From: CAVYGM01 sp963768025 | GTDB lineage: Bacteria; Bacteroidota; Bacteroidia; Cytophagales; Spirosomataceae | Reading direction: 5' to 3' | DNA length: 64,000 nucleotides | Assembly: GCA_963768025.1 (NCBI GenBank) | Contig: CAVYGM010000031.1 | Span: 1 to 64,000 of the forward strand | Part shown: positions 45,949 through 54,422 of the stretch, in pieces | How the letters are laid out: each line of letters starts with the position of its first letter | Position numbering within the stretch: position 1 is the first letter of the stretch | The notes under the pieces: model-generated | The model's database searches: none | The model's input: only the letters and a program-made list of their open reading frames with translations | Told to the model about the DNA's origin: nothing | Translations under genes and position numbers: made by a program

Positions 45949-47001
45949 TTGGACTCAGGAATCAAAAATTCACCCGACGAATTGCGACTGGCTCTTCGCC
46001 AACAAATACTCAGGGTTACTCCTGCCACCTTTGAAGATACCGCCATGCAAGTTTTTCGGTATCAGGCCCACCATAATGATGTGTATAGAAGCTACCTTAA
46101 GTATCTCAACTGTTCCCTAGACCGCCCTGGACGGCTGACAGAGGTCCCTCATCTCCCCATTCAATTCTTCAAGCACCACACCATCAGAACCGGCCAGCCG
46201 CCCATCCCGGCGATCAATTTTGAAAGCAGCGGTACTACCGATACAACGCCCAGTGTCCACTCGCTCTACGATGCCTCCCTCTACCAGTCCCTCAGTCAAC
46301 GCATCTTCGAACAGGAATATGGGCCACTGAATCGTTTTCACGTATTAGCCCTACTTCCTTCCTACCTTGAACGAAGCAACTCGTCTTTGGTGTATATGGT
46401 AAGGCATTTTATTAACCAAACGAATTCGACTTTTTCTGGTTTTTACCTTCATGACTTGCAGGCTCTTACCAGGCAACTTGAAGTGTTGGCCAGCCTCCGC
46501 GATGGGCGTACTATTCTGGTTCTTGGGGTTACATTTGGATTGTTGGATTGGGTAGAAAGCGAGGCAGATTTTTCATTTATCCAGGACCTCCCCAATCTGA
46601 TCGTGATGGAAACGGGTGGCATGAAGGGGCGGCGGCGCGAAATGCTGCGGGAGGAAGTACACGACCAGCTCACGGCCCGGCTGGGTGTAAAAAAAATTCA
46701 TTCCGAATACGGCATGACCGAGCTGCTATCACAAGCCTACTCGCAAGGGCAGGGGCTGTTCAGACCCGGTGCCACCATGCGCGTACTCCTGCGCGACCCT
46801 AATGATCCGTTCGATGTCCGGGAGCATGGCCAATTGGAAGCAACGGCCGGCATCAATGTCATAGATCTGGCTAACCTGGATTCGTGCAGTTTTATTGAAA
46901 CCCAGGACCTCGGCCGCTTTGGTCCCGAGCCCCAGACTTTCGAAATTATGGGACGTTTTGACAACTCAGACCTAAGGGGCTGTAACCTAATGACCCTCTA
47001 A
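45949..47001 (+). CDS. LuxE/PaaK-type adenylate-forming acyltransferase
   Basis: 350 residues starting at a TTG (45949-45951); no upstream ATG is in frame and the next Met is well inside the fold. It is related to LuxE acyl-protein synthetase and PaaK phenylacetate-CoA ligase: LPIQFFKHHTIRTGQ, the P-loop-like NFESSGTTDTTPSVH, VMETGGMKGRRREMLREEVH and the A5-type SEYGMTELLSQAYSQ are all present. LuxE activates fatty acids as acyl-AMP and moves them to its own Cys; in Bacteroidota such stand-alone genes are thought to serve lipid or flexirubin/menaquinone-linked pathways. No lux or reductase partner is adjacent. Function open. Confidence 0.8.
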   Translation: MDSGIKNSPDELRLALRQQILRVTPATFEDTAMQVFRYQAHHNDVYRSYLKYLNCSLDRPGRLTEVPHLPIQFFKHHTIRTGQPPIPAINFESSGTTDTTPSVHSLYDASLYQSLSQRIFEQEYGPLNRFHVLALLPSYLERSNSSLVYMVRHFINQTNSTFSGFYLHDLQALTRQLEVLASLRDGRTILVLGVTFGLLDWVESEADFSFIQDLPNLIVMETGGMKGRRREMLREEVHDQLTARLGVKKIHSEYGMTELLSQAYSQGQGLFRPGATMRVLLRDPNDPFDVREHGQLEATAGINVIDLANLDSCSFIETQDLGRFGPEPQTFEIMGRFDNSDLRGCNLMTL

Positions 47002-47068
47002 CGGATACCTTTATAAAAACGCCGGATCTGAATTGAACCTACCTTCGGTACACTTAAGCCATTGCTGG

Positions 47069-48232
47069 CTATTGCCCCTGAACAGCGTAGAGTTTGACAT
47101 CTTCTTTGGTTATAACATCGCCGCAAAGGATCACTAATCGCTCCACCACATTGCGCAGTTCCCGCACGTTACCAGACCAGGGCAGGGTTTTGAGGTACTC
47201 CATGGCAGTTGGGTTAATTTCCTTCACCGAGCTACCGTATTCATCCGCAATGTCGTACAAAAATTTCTGGGCCAGGAGCGGAATATCCTGCCGCCGCTCG
47301 CTAAGGGGAGGGACGTGAATCAGGATCACGCTGAGGCGATGGAAAAGGTCTTCCCGAAAGTTACCCTCCTGGATTTCCTTTCTAAGGTCTTTGTTGGTAG
47401 CCGTTATTACCCTAACGTTTACCTTTATTTCTTTCTCCCCCCCTACGCGGGTGATCTTACTTTCCTGCAATGCCCTCAGTACTTTTGCCTGGGCAGATAA
47501 GCTCATATCCCCGATTTCATCCAGAAAGATGGTTCCCCCATTGGCCTGTTCAAACTTCCCGATCCGCTGCTTGATGGCAGACGTAAAGGAACCTTTCTCA
47601 TGTCCAAAAAGCTCGCTTTCAATAAGTTCACTGGGGATAGCCGCGCAGTTTACTTCCACAAGCGGCATGTGAGCCCTGGGACTTTGAAGATGGATTTGTT
47701 TGGCAACCAGTTCCTTACCCGACCCATTTGGCCCCGTAACCAACACCCTGGCTTCGGTGGGAGCCACCCGGTTTACCGACTCCTTCACCCGTCGAATCGC
47801 ATCGGATTCGCCCACCATCTCATTGATCTTATATATCCTCTTTTTAAGCTGGTTGGTCTCGTTTACCAGCTTATATTTTTCGATGGCATTCCTGACGCTG
47901 ATGAGCAGGCGATTGAGATCGGGCGGTTTGCTTACAAAATCAAAAGCGCCTCGCTTGGTTGCTTCCACGGCATTCTCGATGTTACCAAAAGCGGTAATCA
48001 TGATAAACTGGGTACTCTTACCGGCTTCGCTTGATTTCAATAGTAACTCCAGTCCATCGAGTTTTGGCATGGAAATATCGCAGAGCGCTACGTGAAAATC
48101 GTCCTTTATGATCTTACCTAGCCCCTCTTCACCGTCTTTTGCCTCCTCTACTTCGTACCCTTCATATTCAAGTATATCACGGAGAGCCTCACGGATCTTT
48201 TTTTCATCATCTACGATGAGTATCTTAACCAT
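47069..48232 (-). CDS. NtrC-like response regulator, receiver plus AAA+, no DNA-binding domain
   Basis: 387 residues. Receiver domain 1-120 with acidic pocket D8/D9, phospho-acceptor D52 (LCDISMPKLDG) and K102. AAA+ domain about 140-370: Walker A GPNGSGKE (167-174), Walker B IFLDEIGD (235-242), sensor II GNVREL (354-359). The sigma-54 contact loop, GAFTGA in canonical activators, reads GSFTSA (214-219). The chain ends at 387, shortly after the AAA+ lid, so the Fis-type HTH domain (about 50 residues) is missing. The stop at 47069 is clean, with no HTH homology downstream. It could act from solution, or may not activate sigma-54 at all. Orphan; the kinase at 44091 is the nearest possible partner. 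Confidence 0.88.
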   Translation of the reverse strand: MVKILIVDDEKKIREALRDILEYEGYEVEEAKDGEEGLGKIIKDDFHVALCDISMPKLDGLELLLKSSEAGKSTQFIMITAFGNIENAVEATKRGAFDFVSKPPDLNRLLISVRNAIEKYKLVNETNQLKKRIYKINEMVGESDAIRRVKESVNRVAPTEARVLVTGPNGSGKELVAKQIHLQSPRAHMPLVEVNCAAIPSELIESELFGHEKGSFTSAIKQRIGKFEQANGGTIFLDEIGDMSLSAQAKVLRALQESKITRVGGEKEIKVNVRVITATNKDLRKEIQEGNFREDLFHRLSVILIHVPPLSERRQDIPLLAQKFLYDIADEYGSSVKEINPTAMEYLKTLPWSGNVRELRNVVERLVILCGDVITKEDVKLYAVQGQ

Positions 48233-49168
48233 ATCACTAAAGGAAAGGGAATTGTGACTTTACATTCAAAATTAGGCAAAAAACACCATTACATTTTTTA
48301 ACCATTCCAAGAATCCTGGTGTTCGAAAAAAAAATTAAGTACCAAATAGCAACCTTTGCCACACGTACTCAACCGCGCCAGAAACTGATTGCTCCAACAA
48401 ATTTGACCATTTACCGGCAAAAAACCCTAATTAAACCTGAATTTATCAAAATTCAAAAAAGATGTAATCAATAAGTACCTGCAACCCCGGTGATCATACT
48501 AGTCCGATGTAACCCTGAAAGTTTTTCAAGTACCTTATTCCCCTGTCACTTTCATGCTGTTAAGGTCGGGGCTTAGACGACGAATATTCGGGAAGGTTCA
48601 GTAGAGCTGACTCCTGTTCTCCTTTCTTTTTCAGTTCAATTTCTCCTCCAACTCACTACTGTTCAGGGCTCTCGTCCAGCTCTGGCCAACAAAATCTTTT
48701 CGCAGGAATTTTTTATTTGAGCCTCCTTAATTATTTTTGTTGCCTTAATCAAAAACTGGATGTAAACCCTTCCCTGTGTATGCTTGATTTTTTGGCTTCA
48801 AAAGAGATGTTTGTGTTGTTGACACTAGCCTCTAAATTCATCTGGTTGTATGCTTCCGGAAAATACACCATTTCTTTTTTAGTAGAATACACCTCCAATC
48901 GCATGCTAGGCGTACGGGGTTATTTGCCGCTGATGCTCGCCTTACTGTGGGTTTGCTTTCTGTTTTTCTGCTAAATTCCTCCGCTTTACACGTCCTATCT
49001 AAGGCCAGCCTGTATCACCTCTGAGACAGGTATACTTCTTTTATTGGTGTTTATTTTCAGCCTTGTGTGACCTAGATCACGGAGATCGTCGGAGCTGACG
49101 TATACTTTTACGTCCGAATAGCCCTACAGATCGTACGGGATGATTCATTACGTTATTCTACCAATCCT
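48233..49168. other. Long intergenic region without a convincing gene
   Basis: About 935 bp between the regulator start and the MBL gene. The only open frame of note (48717-48974, 85 codons) is Leu/Phe/Cys-rich without a family, and I do not accept it. The right end holds a CRP-like box. Promoters for both flanking genes must lie here. Confidence 0.5.
49066..49081. promoter_or_regulatory. CRP/FNR-like operator
   Basis: TGTGA-CCTAGA-TCACG matches the TGTGA-N6-TCACA consensus except for the last base. It is centred about 95 bp before the MBL/rhodanese start, the first gene of the sulfur cassette. Confidence 0.45.
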
Positions 49169-50530
49169 ATGAAAATCCATCAATTTGAAGATAAAGGCCT
49201 GGCGCATTATTCGTACGCCATCCTGTGTGAACACGAGCAAAAACTGATTCTGATTGACCCCGCCCGTAATCCCGAACCATACTATGACTATGCGGCTGAG
49301 CACGAGGCCCAGATCATCGGCATCATTGAAACTCACCCCCATGCCGACTTCGTAAGCTCCCACCTGGAAATCCACCAGACTACCGGGGCTGCCATCTATA
49401 CCCACAGCCAGGTGAAGCCAGAGTTTCCCTTTATTTCGTTGGATGAAGGAGGGGCCTTGGATGTGGGCAAAATCAAACTCATCGCCCTGCATACGCCCGG
49501 CCACTCACCGGACAGCATCAGCATCTTGCTTAAACACGATGGCATAGACAAGGTCGTATTTACCGGCGATACCCTATTTGTAGGGGACGTAGGCCGACCT
49601 GATCTCCGGGAAGAGGACAAGGGAGGAAAGGCACAGAAAAAAGAACTGGCCAGGCAGATGTACAACAGCACTCGAAATAAGCTAATGAAACTAGCCGACG
49701 ACGTGGTGGTATACCCGGCGCACGGGGCTGGCACCCTCTGCGGCAAAGGCCTGAGCGACGCCAATAGTAGCACCATCGGACAAGAAAAAGCGAGTAATCC
49801 GGCGCTACAACCCATGACAAAAAATGAATTTGTAGAAATGATTCTGGACGACCAGCCTTTTATCCCTAAGTACTTTGGCTACAATGTAGCGCTGAACAAA
49901 AAGGGAGCTCCTGCCTACCAGGCGAGTGTGGAGGCTGTACCCCGGTTGGAAGGTACCTTTCAGCCGGATCTAAACATCTTTGTGATTGATGGCCGTCCGG
50001 AAAATGTGTTTAAAAAGGGGCACTGGCCGGGAGCTATCAACATCCAGGAAGGACTGAAATTCGAAACCTGGCTGGGGAGCATCCTGGCACCGGGTGAGTT
50101 GTTTTATCTCGTAGCCGAAACCCAAGACATACTGGATTCATTGATTTCTAAAGCGGCCAAGATTGGCTACGAAGTATTTATCAAAGGGGCGGTTGTGCAA
50201 CCTACCTTCATCGGGACCCCGTCGGATGTGCTGGATCTGGTAGACTTCAAATCCGATCCCACGTCCTACACGGTAGTCGACATTCGGAATGCGACCGAAG
50301 TAGAAAAAAATCCGATTTTCGGACACGCCATTTCCGTCCCGCTGCCCGAACTTCGGGAAAGGGCACAGGAAATCCCGACGGACAAACCCGTGGTGGTGCA
50401 TTGTGCCGGGGGGTACCGTTCAGCAGCGGGCAGTAGTATCCTAGCCGCTGCCTTGCCACATGTACCCGTGCTGGATTTAGGTGAGGCGGTACACGAGTTT
50501 GAGCCTGCGGACCAATCACAATCTAGTTGA
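49169..50530 (+). CDS. MBL-fold hydrolase with two rhodanese domains (persulfide-dioxygenase-like)
   Basis: 453 residues. The MBL domain (about 1-240) has ETHPHADFVSSH (HxHxD metal motif), HTPGHSPDS, FTGDTLFVGDVGRPDL and YPAHGAGTLCGKG, as in glyoxalase II-like persulfide dioxygenases (ETHE1/CstB). Two rhodanese modules follow: the first (about 265-355) has no active-site Cys; the second (about 365-450) has VVHCAGGYRSAAGSS with the catalytic Cys. CstB-like enzymes oxidise persulfide to sulfite and thiosulfate. It is followed within 5 bp by a TlpA thioredoxin and then a desulfurase-like gene, which supports a sulfur role. A CRP-like box lies upstream. Confidence 0.88.
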   Translation: MKIHQFEDKGLAHYSYAILCEHEQKLILIDPARNPEPYYDYAAEHEAQIIGIIETHPHADFVSSHLEIHQTTGAAIYTHSQVKPEFPFISLDEGGALDVGKIKLIALHTPGHSPDSISILLKHDGIDKVVFTGDTLFVGDVGRPDLREEDKGGKAQKKELARQMYNSTRNKLMKLADDVVVYPAHGAGTLCGKGLSDANSSTIGQEKASNPALQPMTKNEFVEMILDDQPFIPKYFGYNVALNKKGAPAYQASVEAVPRLEGTFQPDLNIFVIDGRPENVFKKGHWPGAINIQEGLKFETWLGSILAPGELFYLVAETQDILDSLISKAAKIGYEVFIKGAVVQPTFIGTPSDVLDLVDFKSDPTSYTVVDIRNATEVEKNPIFGHAISVPLPELRERAQEIPTDKPVVVHCAGGYRSAAGSSILAAALPHVPVLDLGEAVHEFEPADQSQSS

Positions 50531-50534
50531 CCAA

Positions 50535-51158
50535 ATGATGAACAATAAGAAATTTTCATTTCGAAACATACCCGGCTGGGTTTTTATGCTGGCTCTTTTT
50601 GGTGTGCTATATGGGACGGGACTGCACACCGAAGTCATAGGCCAGGTACAGCGGCTGCTGTTGGCCACAGGCCTTAAAGACGCCGAGGTTTCCGCGCTGG
50701 CGGATACTTCCAACTCCAAGCGGGTAACCCCATCTTCCCCTGGGGCTGGTGAAGGCTTTATGTTAGCGGGCCTGGATGGAAAGCCTTTTCCGTTTGAAAG
50801 CCTGAGGGGCAAGGTGGTTTTTCTGAATCTATGGGCGACCTGGTGCCCCCCGTGCCTTGCCGAAATGCCCAATATTCAAAAATTGTACGAACAGGTAGGT
50901 TCAGATTCCATCGCGTTTGTGATGTTGTCGCTGGACGAGGGCCCTAATACGAAGGTTCAGGAGTTTATTGACAAGAAAGGCTACACGTTTCCGGTGTATC
51001 GTCCTGCCAGTCAGCTACCCGATGAGTTTCAGTCCAGTGCCATCCCCACTACCTTTATTTTATCCCCGGAGGGCGAGATCGTGGACCGCCACGAAGGCAT
51101 GGCCGACTATGATACTCCGGAGGTACGGGCTTTCCTTAAAGCGCTGGTTAGGAAATAA
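50535..51158 (+). CDS. TlpA-like membrane-anchored thioredoxin
   Basis: 207 residues from the ATG at 50535 (a second ATG follows at once at 50538), placed here because the membrane anchor starts soon after (IPGWVFMLALFGVLYGTGLH). The thioredoxin domain has the redox pair in LWATWCPPCLAEMPN and the cis-Pro in SSAIPTTFILSPEGEIV. TlpA/ResA-type proteins reduce disulfides in the envelope. The start lies 4 bases after the MBL stop, so the two are co-translated; the protein may handle persulfides or sulfite made by its neighbour. Confidence 0.88.
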   Translation: MMNNKKFSFRNIPGWVFMLALFGVLYGTGLHTEVIGQVQRLLLATGLKDAEVSALADTSNSKRVTPSSPGAGEGFMLAGLDGKPFPFESLRGKVVFLNLWATWCPPCLAEMPNIQKLYEQVGSDSIAFVMLSLDEGPNTKVQEFIDKKGYTFPVYRPASQLPDEFQSSAIPTTFILSPEGEIVDRHEGMADYDTPEVRAFLKALVRK

Positions 51159-51229
51159 AATAGCACTCTTGAGGCTGCATTTTCCTATTTTGGCACATTA
51201 TTCATCTTCAAATCGAGTAAGCAGCCAAC

Positions 51230-52477
51230 ATGAAGCAGTTAGATAGTGATTTTGTCAGAAGTCAATTTCCCGTATTTCAAACAGAACTTGGTCAGAAAAT
51301 AGGGTTTCTGGACAATGCCGGCGGCAGTTACGTGGCCGGGGCGGTCATCAACCGCCTGACCGATTTTTATACCAATTACAAAGTGCAGCCCTACGGTGCC
51401 AATCCCATCTCCAACCGGGCCGGCGAAGCCATGGACGAAGGCCGGCGCACCATGGCGGCCCTCCTCCACGTTTCTCCCGACCTCGTTACCCTCGGTGCCT
51501 CCTCCACCCAATGCTTCAATACGCTGTCGGCGGCCTGCGCCCCGCTGGTCCAAAAAGGATCAGAAGTAGTGGTATCCGAGCAGGATCACGAGTCGAACAT
51601 AGGCGGCTGGGAGCGGCTGTGTCGGCAGCAGGGGGCCGAGCTTAGGTTTTGGAAAGTAGACCCCACCACCGGTGAACTGGCCCTGGATGATTTGGAAAAA
51701 CTATTGAGTGATAAAACTGCTATCGTGGCCGTTACCCATAGTTCCAACATCATTGGCACCATCAATCCCATTAAGGAAATCGCAGAAAGGGTACATCAGG
51801 TCAAGGCCCGCTTGGTGGTGGATGGGGTGTCCTATGCCCCCCATTCCTGGCCTATTCTGGACGACCTCGGGGCGGACGCCTACGTATTTAGTACCTATAA
51901 AACTTACGGTACCCATCAGGGAGTGATGGTTGTAAAAGAGGATTTTCTGGAAACGTTGGCCCCGCAGTGCCACTTTTTCAATGTACCCTACCCCAACAAA
52001 CGCCTGGATTCGGCTGGCCCCGACCACGCGGCCATTGCGGCATTAGCCGGCATTGGCGATTACTTTGAAGCACTTTATACCCATCACCTGGGGCAGGCGG
52101 AGCAGGTACCACTGTACCAGAAGGCCCGGGAAGTATCAGCGCTCATGAATCAACACGAAAACGACCTCTGTGACTACCTGTTGGAGCGCCTGAACCAGTT
52201 GCCCCTCCGAATCCTGGGCCGAACCTCTACGCACCAACGCGAAGCTAATATCTCGCTTTCCTGTCCGACCGTTTCCTCCAAGTACCTGGCGGATGGCCTG
52301 ACCAATTACAACATTGCGGCCAAGAACGGGCACTTTTATGCCTACCGACTTTTACAAGCTATGGGGGTGCAGGATATGAACGATGGGGTACTTCGCATCA
52401 GCTTGTCGCACTACAACACGATGGAGGAAATAGAGCGCTGCGCGGTGGGGATTCAGGAGTTGATTGAAAAACCATAA
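51230..52477 (+). CDS. Cysteine-desulfurase-like PLP enzyme (VC1184 type)
   Basis: 415-residue class V aminotransferase fold. Typical sites: FLDNAGGSYVAGAVI at the N-terminus, LGASSTQCFNTLSAA, EQDHESNIGGWERL, VDGVSYAPHSWPILDDLGAD and the Schiff-base Lys in FSTYKTYGTHQGVMV. The family (TIGR01976-like) differs from IscS/NifS by lacking the conserved active-site Cys loop, so desulfurase activity is not assured; it might be a lyase or ergothioneine/selenocysteine-type enzyme. It lies 71 bp after the TlpA gene on the same strand. Confidence 0.85.
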   Translation: MKQLDSDFVRSQFPVFQTELGQKIGFLDNAGGSYVAGAVINRLTDFYTNYKVQPYGANPISNRAGEAMDEGRRTMAALLHVSPDLVTLGASSTQCFNTLSAACAPLVQKGSEVVVSEQDHESNIGGWERLCRQQGAELRFWKVDPTTGELALDDLEKLLSDKTAIVAVTHSSNIIGTINPIKEIAERVHQVKARLVVDGVSYAPHSWPILDDLGADAYVFSTYKTYGTHQGVMVVKEDFLETLAPQCHFFNVPYPNKRLDSAGPDHAAIAALAGIGDYFEALYTHHLGQAEQVPLYQKAREVSALMNQHENDLCDYLLERLNQLPLRILGRTSTHQREANISLSCPTVSSKYLADGLTNYNIAAKNGHFYAYRLLQAMGVQDMNDGVLRISLSHYNTMEEIERCAVGIQELIEKP

Positions 52478-52507
52478 TATTGCCGAATGGGTTGTTCCTA
52501 AAATAGG

Positions 52508-52556
52508 AGCGGTTTTCTAGCCTGCCCCTATCCTGGGATCAGGCTAGAAAACCGCT
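52508..52556 (+). terminator. Terminator of the sulfur cassette
   Basis: AGCGGTTTTCTAGCCTG and its exact complement form a 17-bp stem around a 15-nt loop, 31 bp after the desulfurase-like stop. Confidence 0.8.
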
Positions 52557-52600
52557 TCTCTGTACCACATGACCATACGGACACGGGTAAGATGAAATTT

Positions 52601-52629
52601 TCGTTAACCAGTCATTAACAAATCGTTAA
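52601..52629. promoter_or_regulatory. Triple direct repeat with 11-bp period (Pho-box-like)
   Basis: TCGTTAA (52601), TCATTAA (52612) and TCGTTAA (52623) are spaced exactly 11 bp apart, one helical turn, 75 bp before the next start codon. PhoB/PhoP-type regulators bind such tandem half-sites. Confidence 0.4.
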
Positions 52630-52704
52630 AGTCTTTGGTACAGTTATTTAATGCACATTCTGTGTGAGTAAATTCAACCTTTCAAACAACTCACATGTCA
52701 GACT

Positions 52705-54204
52705 ATGGTATCCAAAAAACTACTGTACCAACTTACCGTTTTGGCTGTACTGGTGAATGCCTGTACCGACCACGGACCACTGGGGCCGGTGGAAAATCCA
52801 GCCGGTTTTATCGAAGTAGCCGCCACTGATTTTGGCGGAACCGCTGCCTCCGAGATTTCGGCCTATGACCCCATCACCAAGCGCCTCTTTACCGTTAGCA
52901 ACGAAAGCGTTCCCCTGGTGCAGGTACTGGACCTCAGTGCCTTGCCTACCCTTACTACCTTGCAGCCCATCAATGTCTCGGCCCTCGGGGGCGTGGCCAA
53001 TAGCGTGGCGGTGTCCAATGGCCTGCTGGCCATAGCGCTGGAAGCCACCAACAAGCAGGCCAACGGTAGCGTGGTGATTATCAACACAACCACGCTGGCG
53101 GTTATAAAAACAATACCCGTGGGGGCACTTCCCGACATGGTAATTTTCAGCCCAGATGGGAAGTACATCGTGACCGCCGACGAAGGTGAACCTAACGCCG
53201 ACTACACCGTAGACCCTAAGGGTTCTATTTCTATCATACAGGTAATGGACAATTACAGCGTCAGAACGCTGACGTTTGATGCGTTGGCCGGTTCTCAGGC
53301 TCAGTTGGCTCTAAACAACTTTCGAATTTTTGGCCCCAAAGCTACCTTCGCCCAGGACATCGAACCGGAGTATGTGGCCATTTCGGCTGACTCAAAAAAG
53401 GCTTATGTGACCTTGCAGGAAAATAATGGCATTGCCGAGGTGGATCTGGACCTGGGCACAATCCTGAAAATTCATCCCCTCGGCACCAAAGAGTACAGCC
53501 TGGCCATGAACGCCATTGATCCGAGTGACCGGGATAGTAAGGTTGAACTCAGACCGGTGCCGGTGCGCTCGCTGTATTTGCCGGATGCCCTTGCTTATTT
53601 TTCGGTGGGAGGTACCCCCTACCTGATTTTGGCAAACGAGGGCGATGCCCGGGAGTATACCGCCTTTGACGAGCAGGTGCGGGTCGGGTCGGTGACGCTT
53701 GATCCGACGGTATTTCCAACGGGAAGCGTTTTGAAACAAAATGCAAACCTCGGCCGGCTGCGGGTAACGAACACCCTGGGCGATACCGACGGCGACGGTG
53801 ACTACGACGTTTTGTTCGGCTTCGGTGGTCGCGGATTTAGTATCCTGAACGCAACCACCTACCAGCTGGTTTTTGAGCCGGGAAAAAGTCTGGAAGAAGA
53901 AGTAATAAAGGCGGGCAACTATGACGATGACCGCTCCGACGACAAGGGGATCGAGCCCGAAGGGGTCACCGTCGGCCTGATCAACAACCTTCCGCACGGA
54001 TTCGTGGCTCTCGAACGGGCAGATGCCGTCGCGGTGTACGACCTCAGTATCCCGACCGCCCCCAAGTTTCTTCAATTGATCAAAACCGGCGATGCCCCCG
54101 AAGGAGTACTTTTTATTCCGGCCCACCATAGTCCCAATGGCAAAAGCCTACTGGTAACCAGCAATGAGGGGGACGGTACCGTAAAATTCTACCAGCCAAA
54201 CTAA
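52705..54204 (+). CDS. Choice-of-anchor-I beta-propeller lipoprotein
   Basis: 499 residues, lipoprotein signal (LTVLAVLVNAC). The body is a YVTN-like beta-propeller of the choice-of-anchor-I family: TDFGGTAASEISAYDPITKR, LFTVSNESVPLVQVLDL, PDMVIFSPDGKYIVTADEGE, EPEYVAISADSKKAYVTLQE, LILANEGDAREYTAFDEQ, DTDGDGDYDVLFGFG (calcium-type loop), IEPEGVTVGLI. Related to extracellular phosphatase/esterase-like proteins, some of which are PhoX neighbours, but no catalytic triad can be assigned. The 11-bp-spaced repeats upstream hint at phosphate control. A very good terminator follows. Confidence 0.85.
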   Translation: MVSKKLLYQLTVLAVLVNACTDHGPLGPVENPAGFIEVAATDFGGTAASEISAYDPITKRLFTVSNESVPLVQVLDLSALPTLTTLQPINVSALGGVANSVAVSNGLLAIALEATNKQANGSVVIINTTTLAVIKTIPVGALPDMVIFSPDGKYIVTADEGEPNADYTVDPKGSISIIQVMDNYSVRTLTFDALAGSQAQLALNNFRIFGPKATFAQDIEPEYVAISADSKKAYVTLQENNGIAEVDLDLGTILKIHPLGTKEYSLAMNAIDPSDRDSKVELRPVPVRSLYLPDALAYFSVGGTPYLILANEGDAREYTAFDEQVRVGSVTLDPTVFPTGSVLKQNANLGRLRVTNTLGDTDGDGDYDVLFGFGGRGFSILNATTYQLVFEPGKSLEEEVIKAGNYDDDRSDDKGIEPEGVTVGLINNLPHGFVALERADAVAVYDLSIPTAPKFLQLIKTGDAPEGVLFIPAHHSPNGKSLLVTSNEGDGTVKFYQPN

Positions 54205-54227
54205 CCCGCTGTACGGCTACGTTTATT

Positions 54228-54272
54228 CCTGACTGGGCTACCCGTAATCTGGTAGCCCAGTCAGGTTTTTTT
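54228..54272 (+). terminator. Rho-independent terminator
   Basis: CCTGACTGGGCTACC, 8-nt loop, GGTAGCCCAGTCAGG, then seven T. Ends the choice-of-anchor-I gene. Confidence 0.93.
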
Positions 54273-54422
54273 GAACCCGGAGCCCAATAATCGGGTCAGG
54301 CACAAAGTCTATACCTTGGTTATCAGCTGTTCTTTCTATCAAAATTTGGGCCAAAATGAGGGAGGTACGCGGTATATTCAAGAACTGGCAATATATTTAG
54401 CAAAACAATTAACTGTTCTTTC

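Noticed and set aside
48717..48974. 85-codon plus-strand frame in the long intergenic region
   Set aside because: Leu/Phe/Cys-rich without a recognisable signal, family or ribosome site; likely chance.
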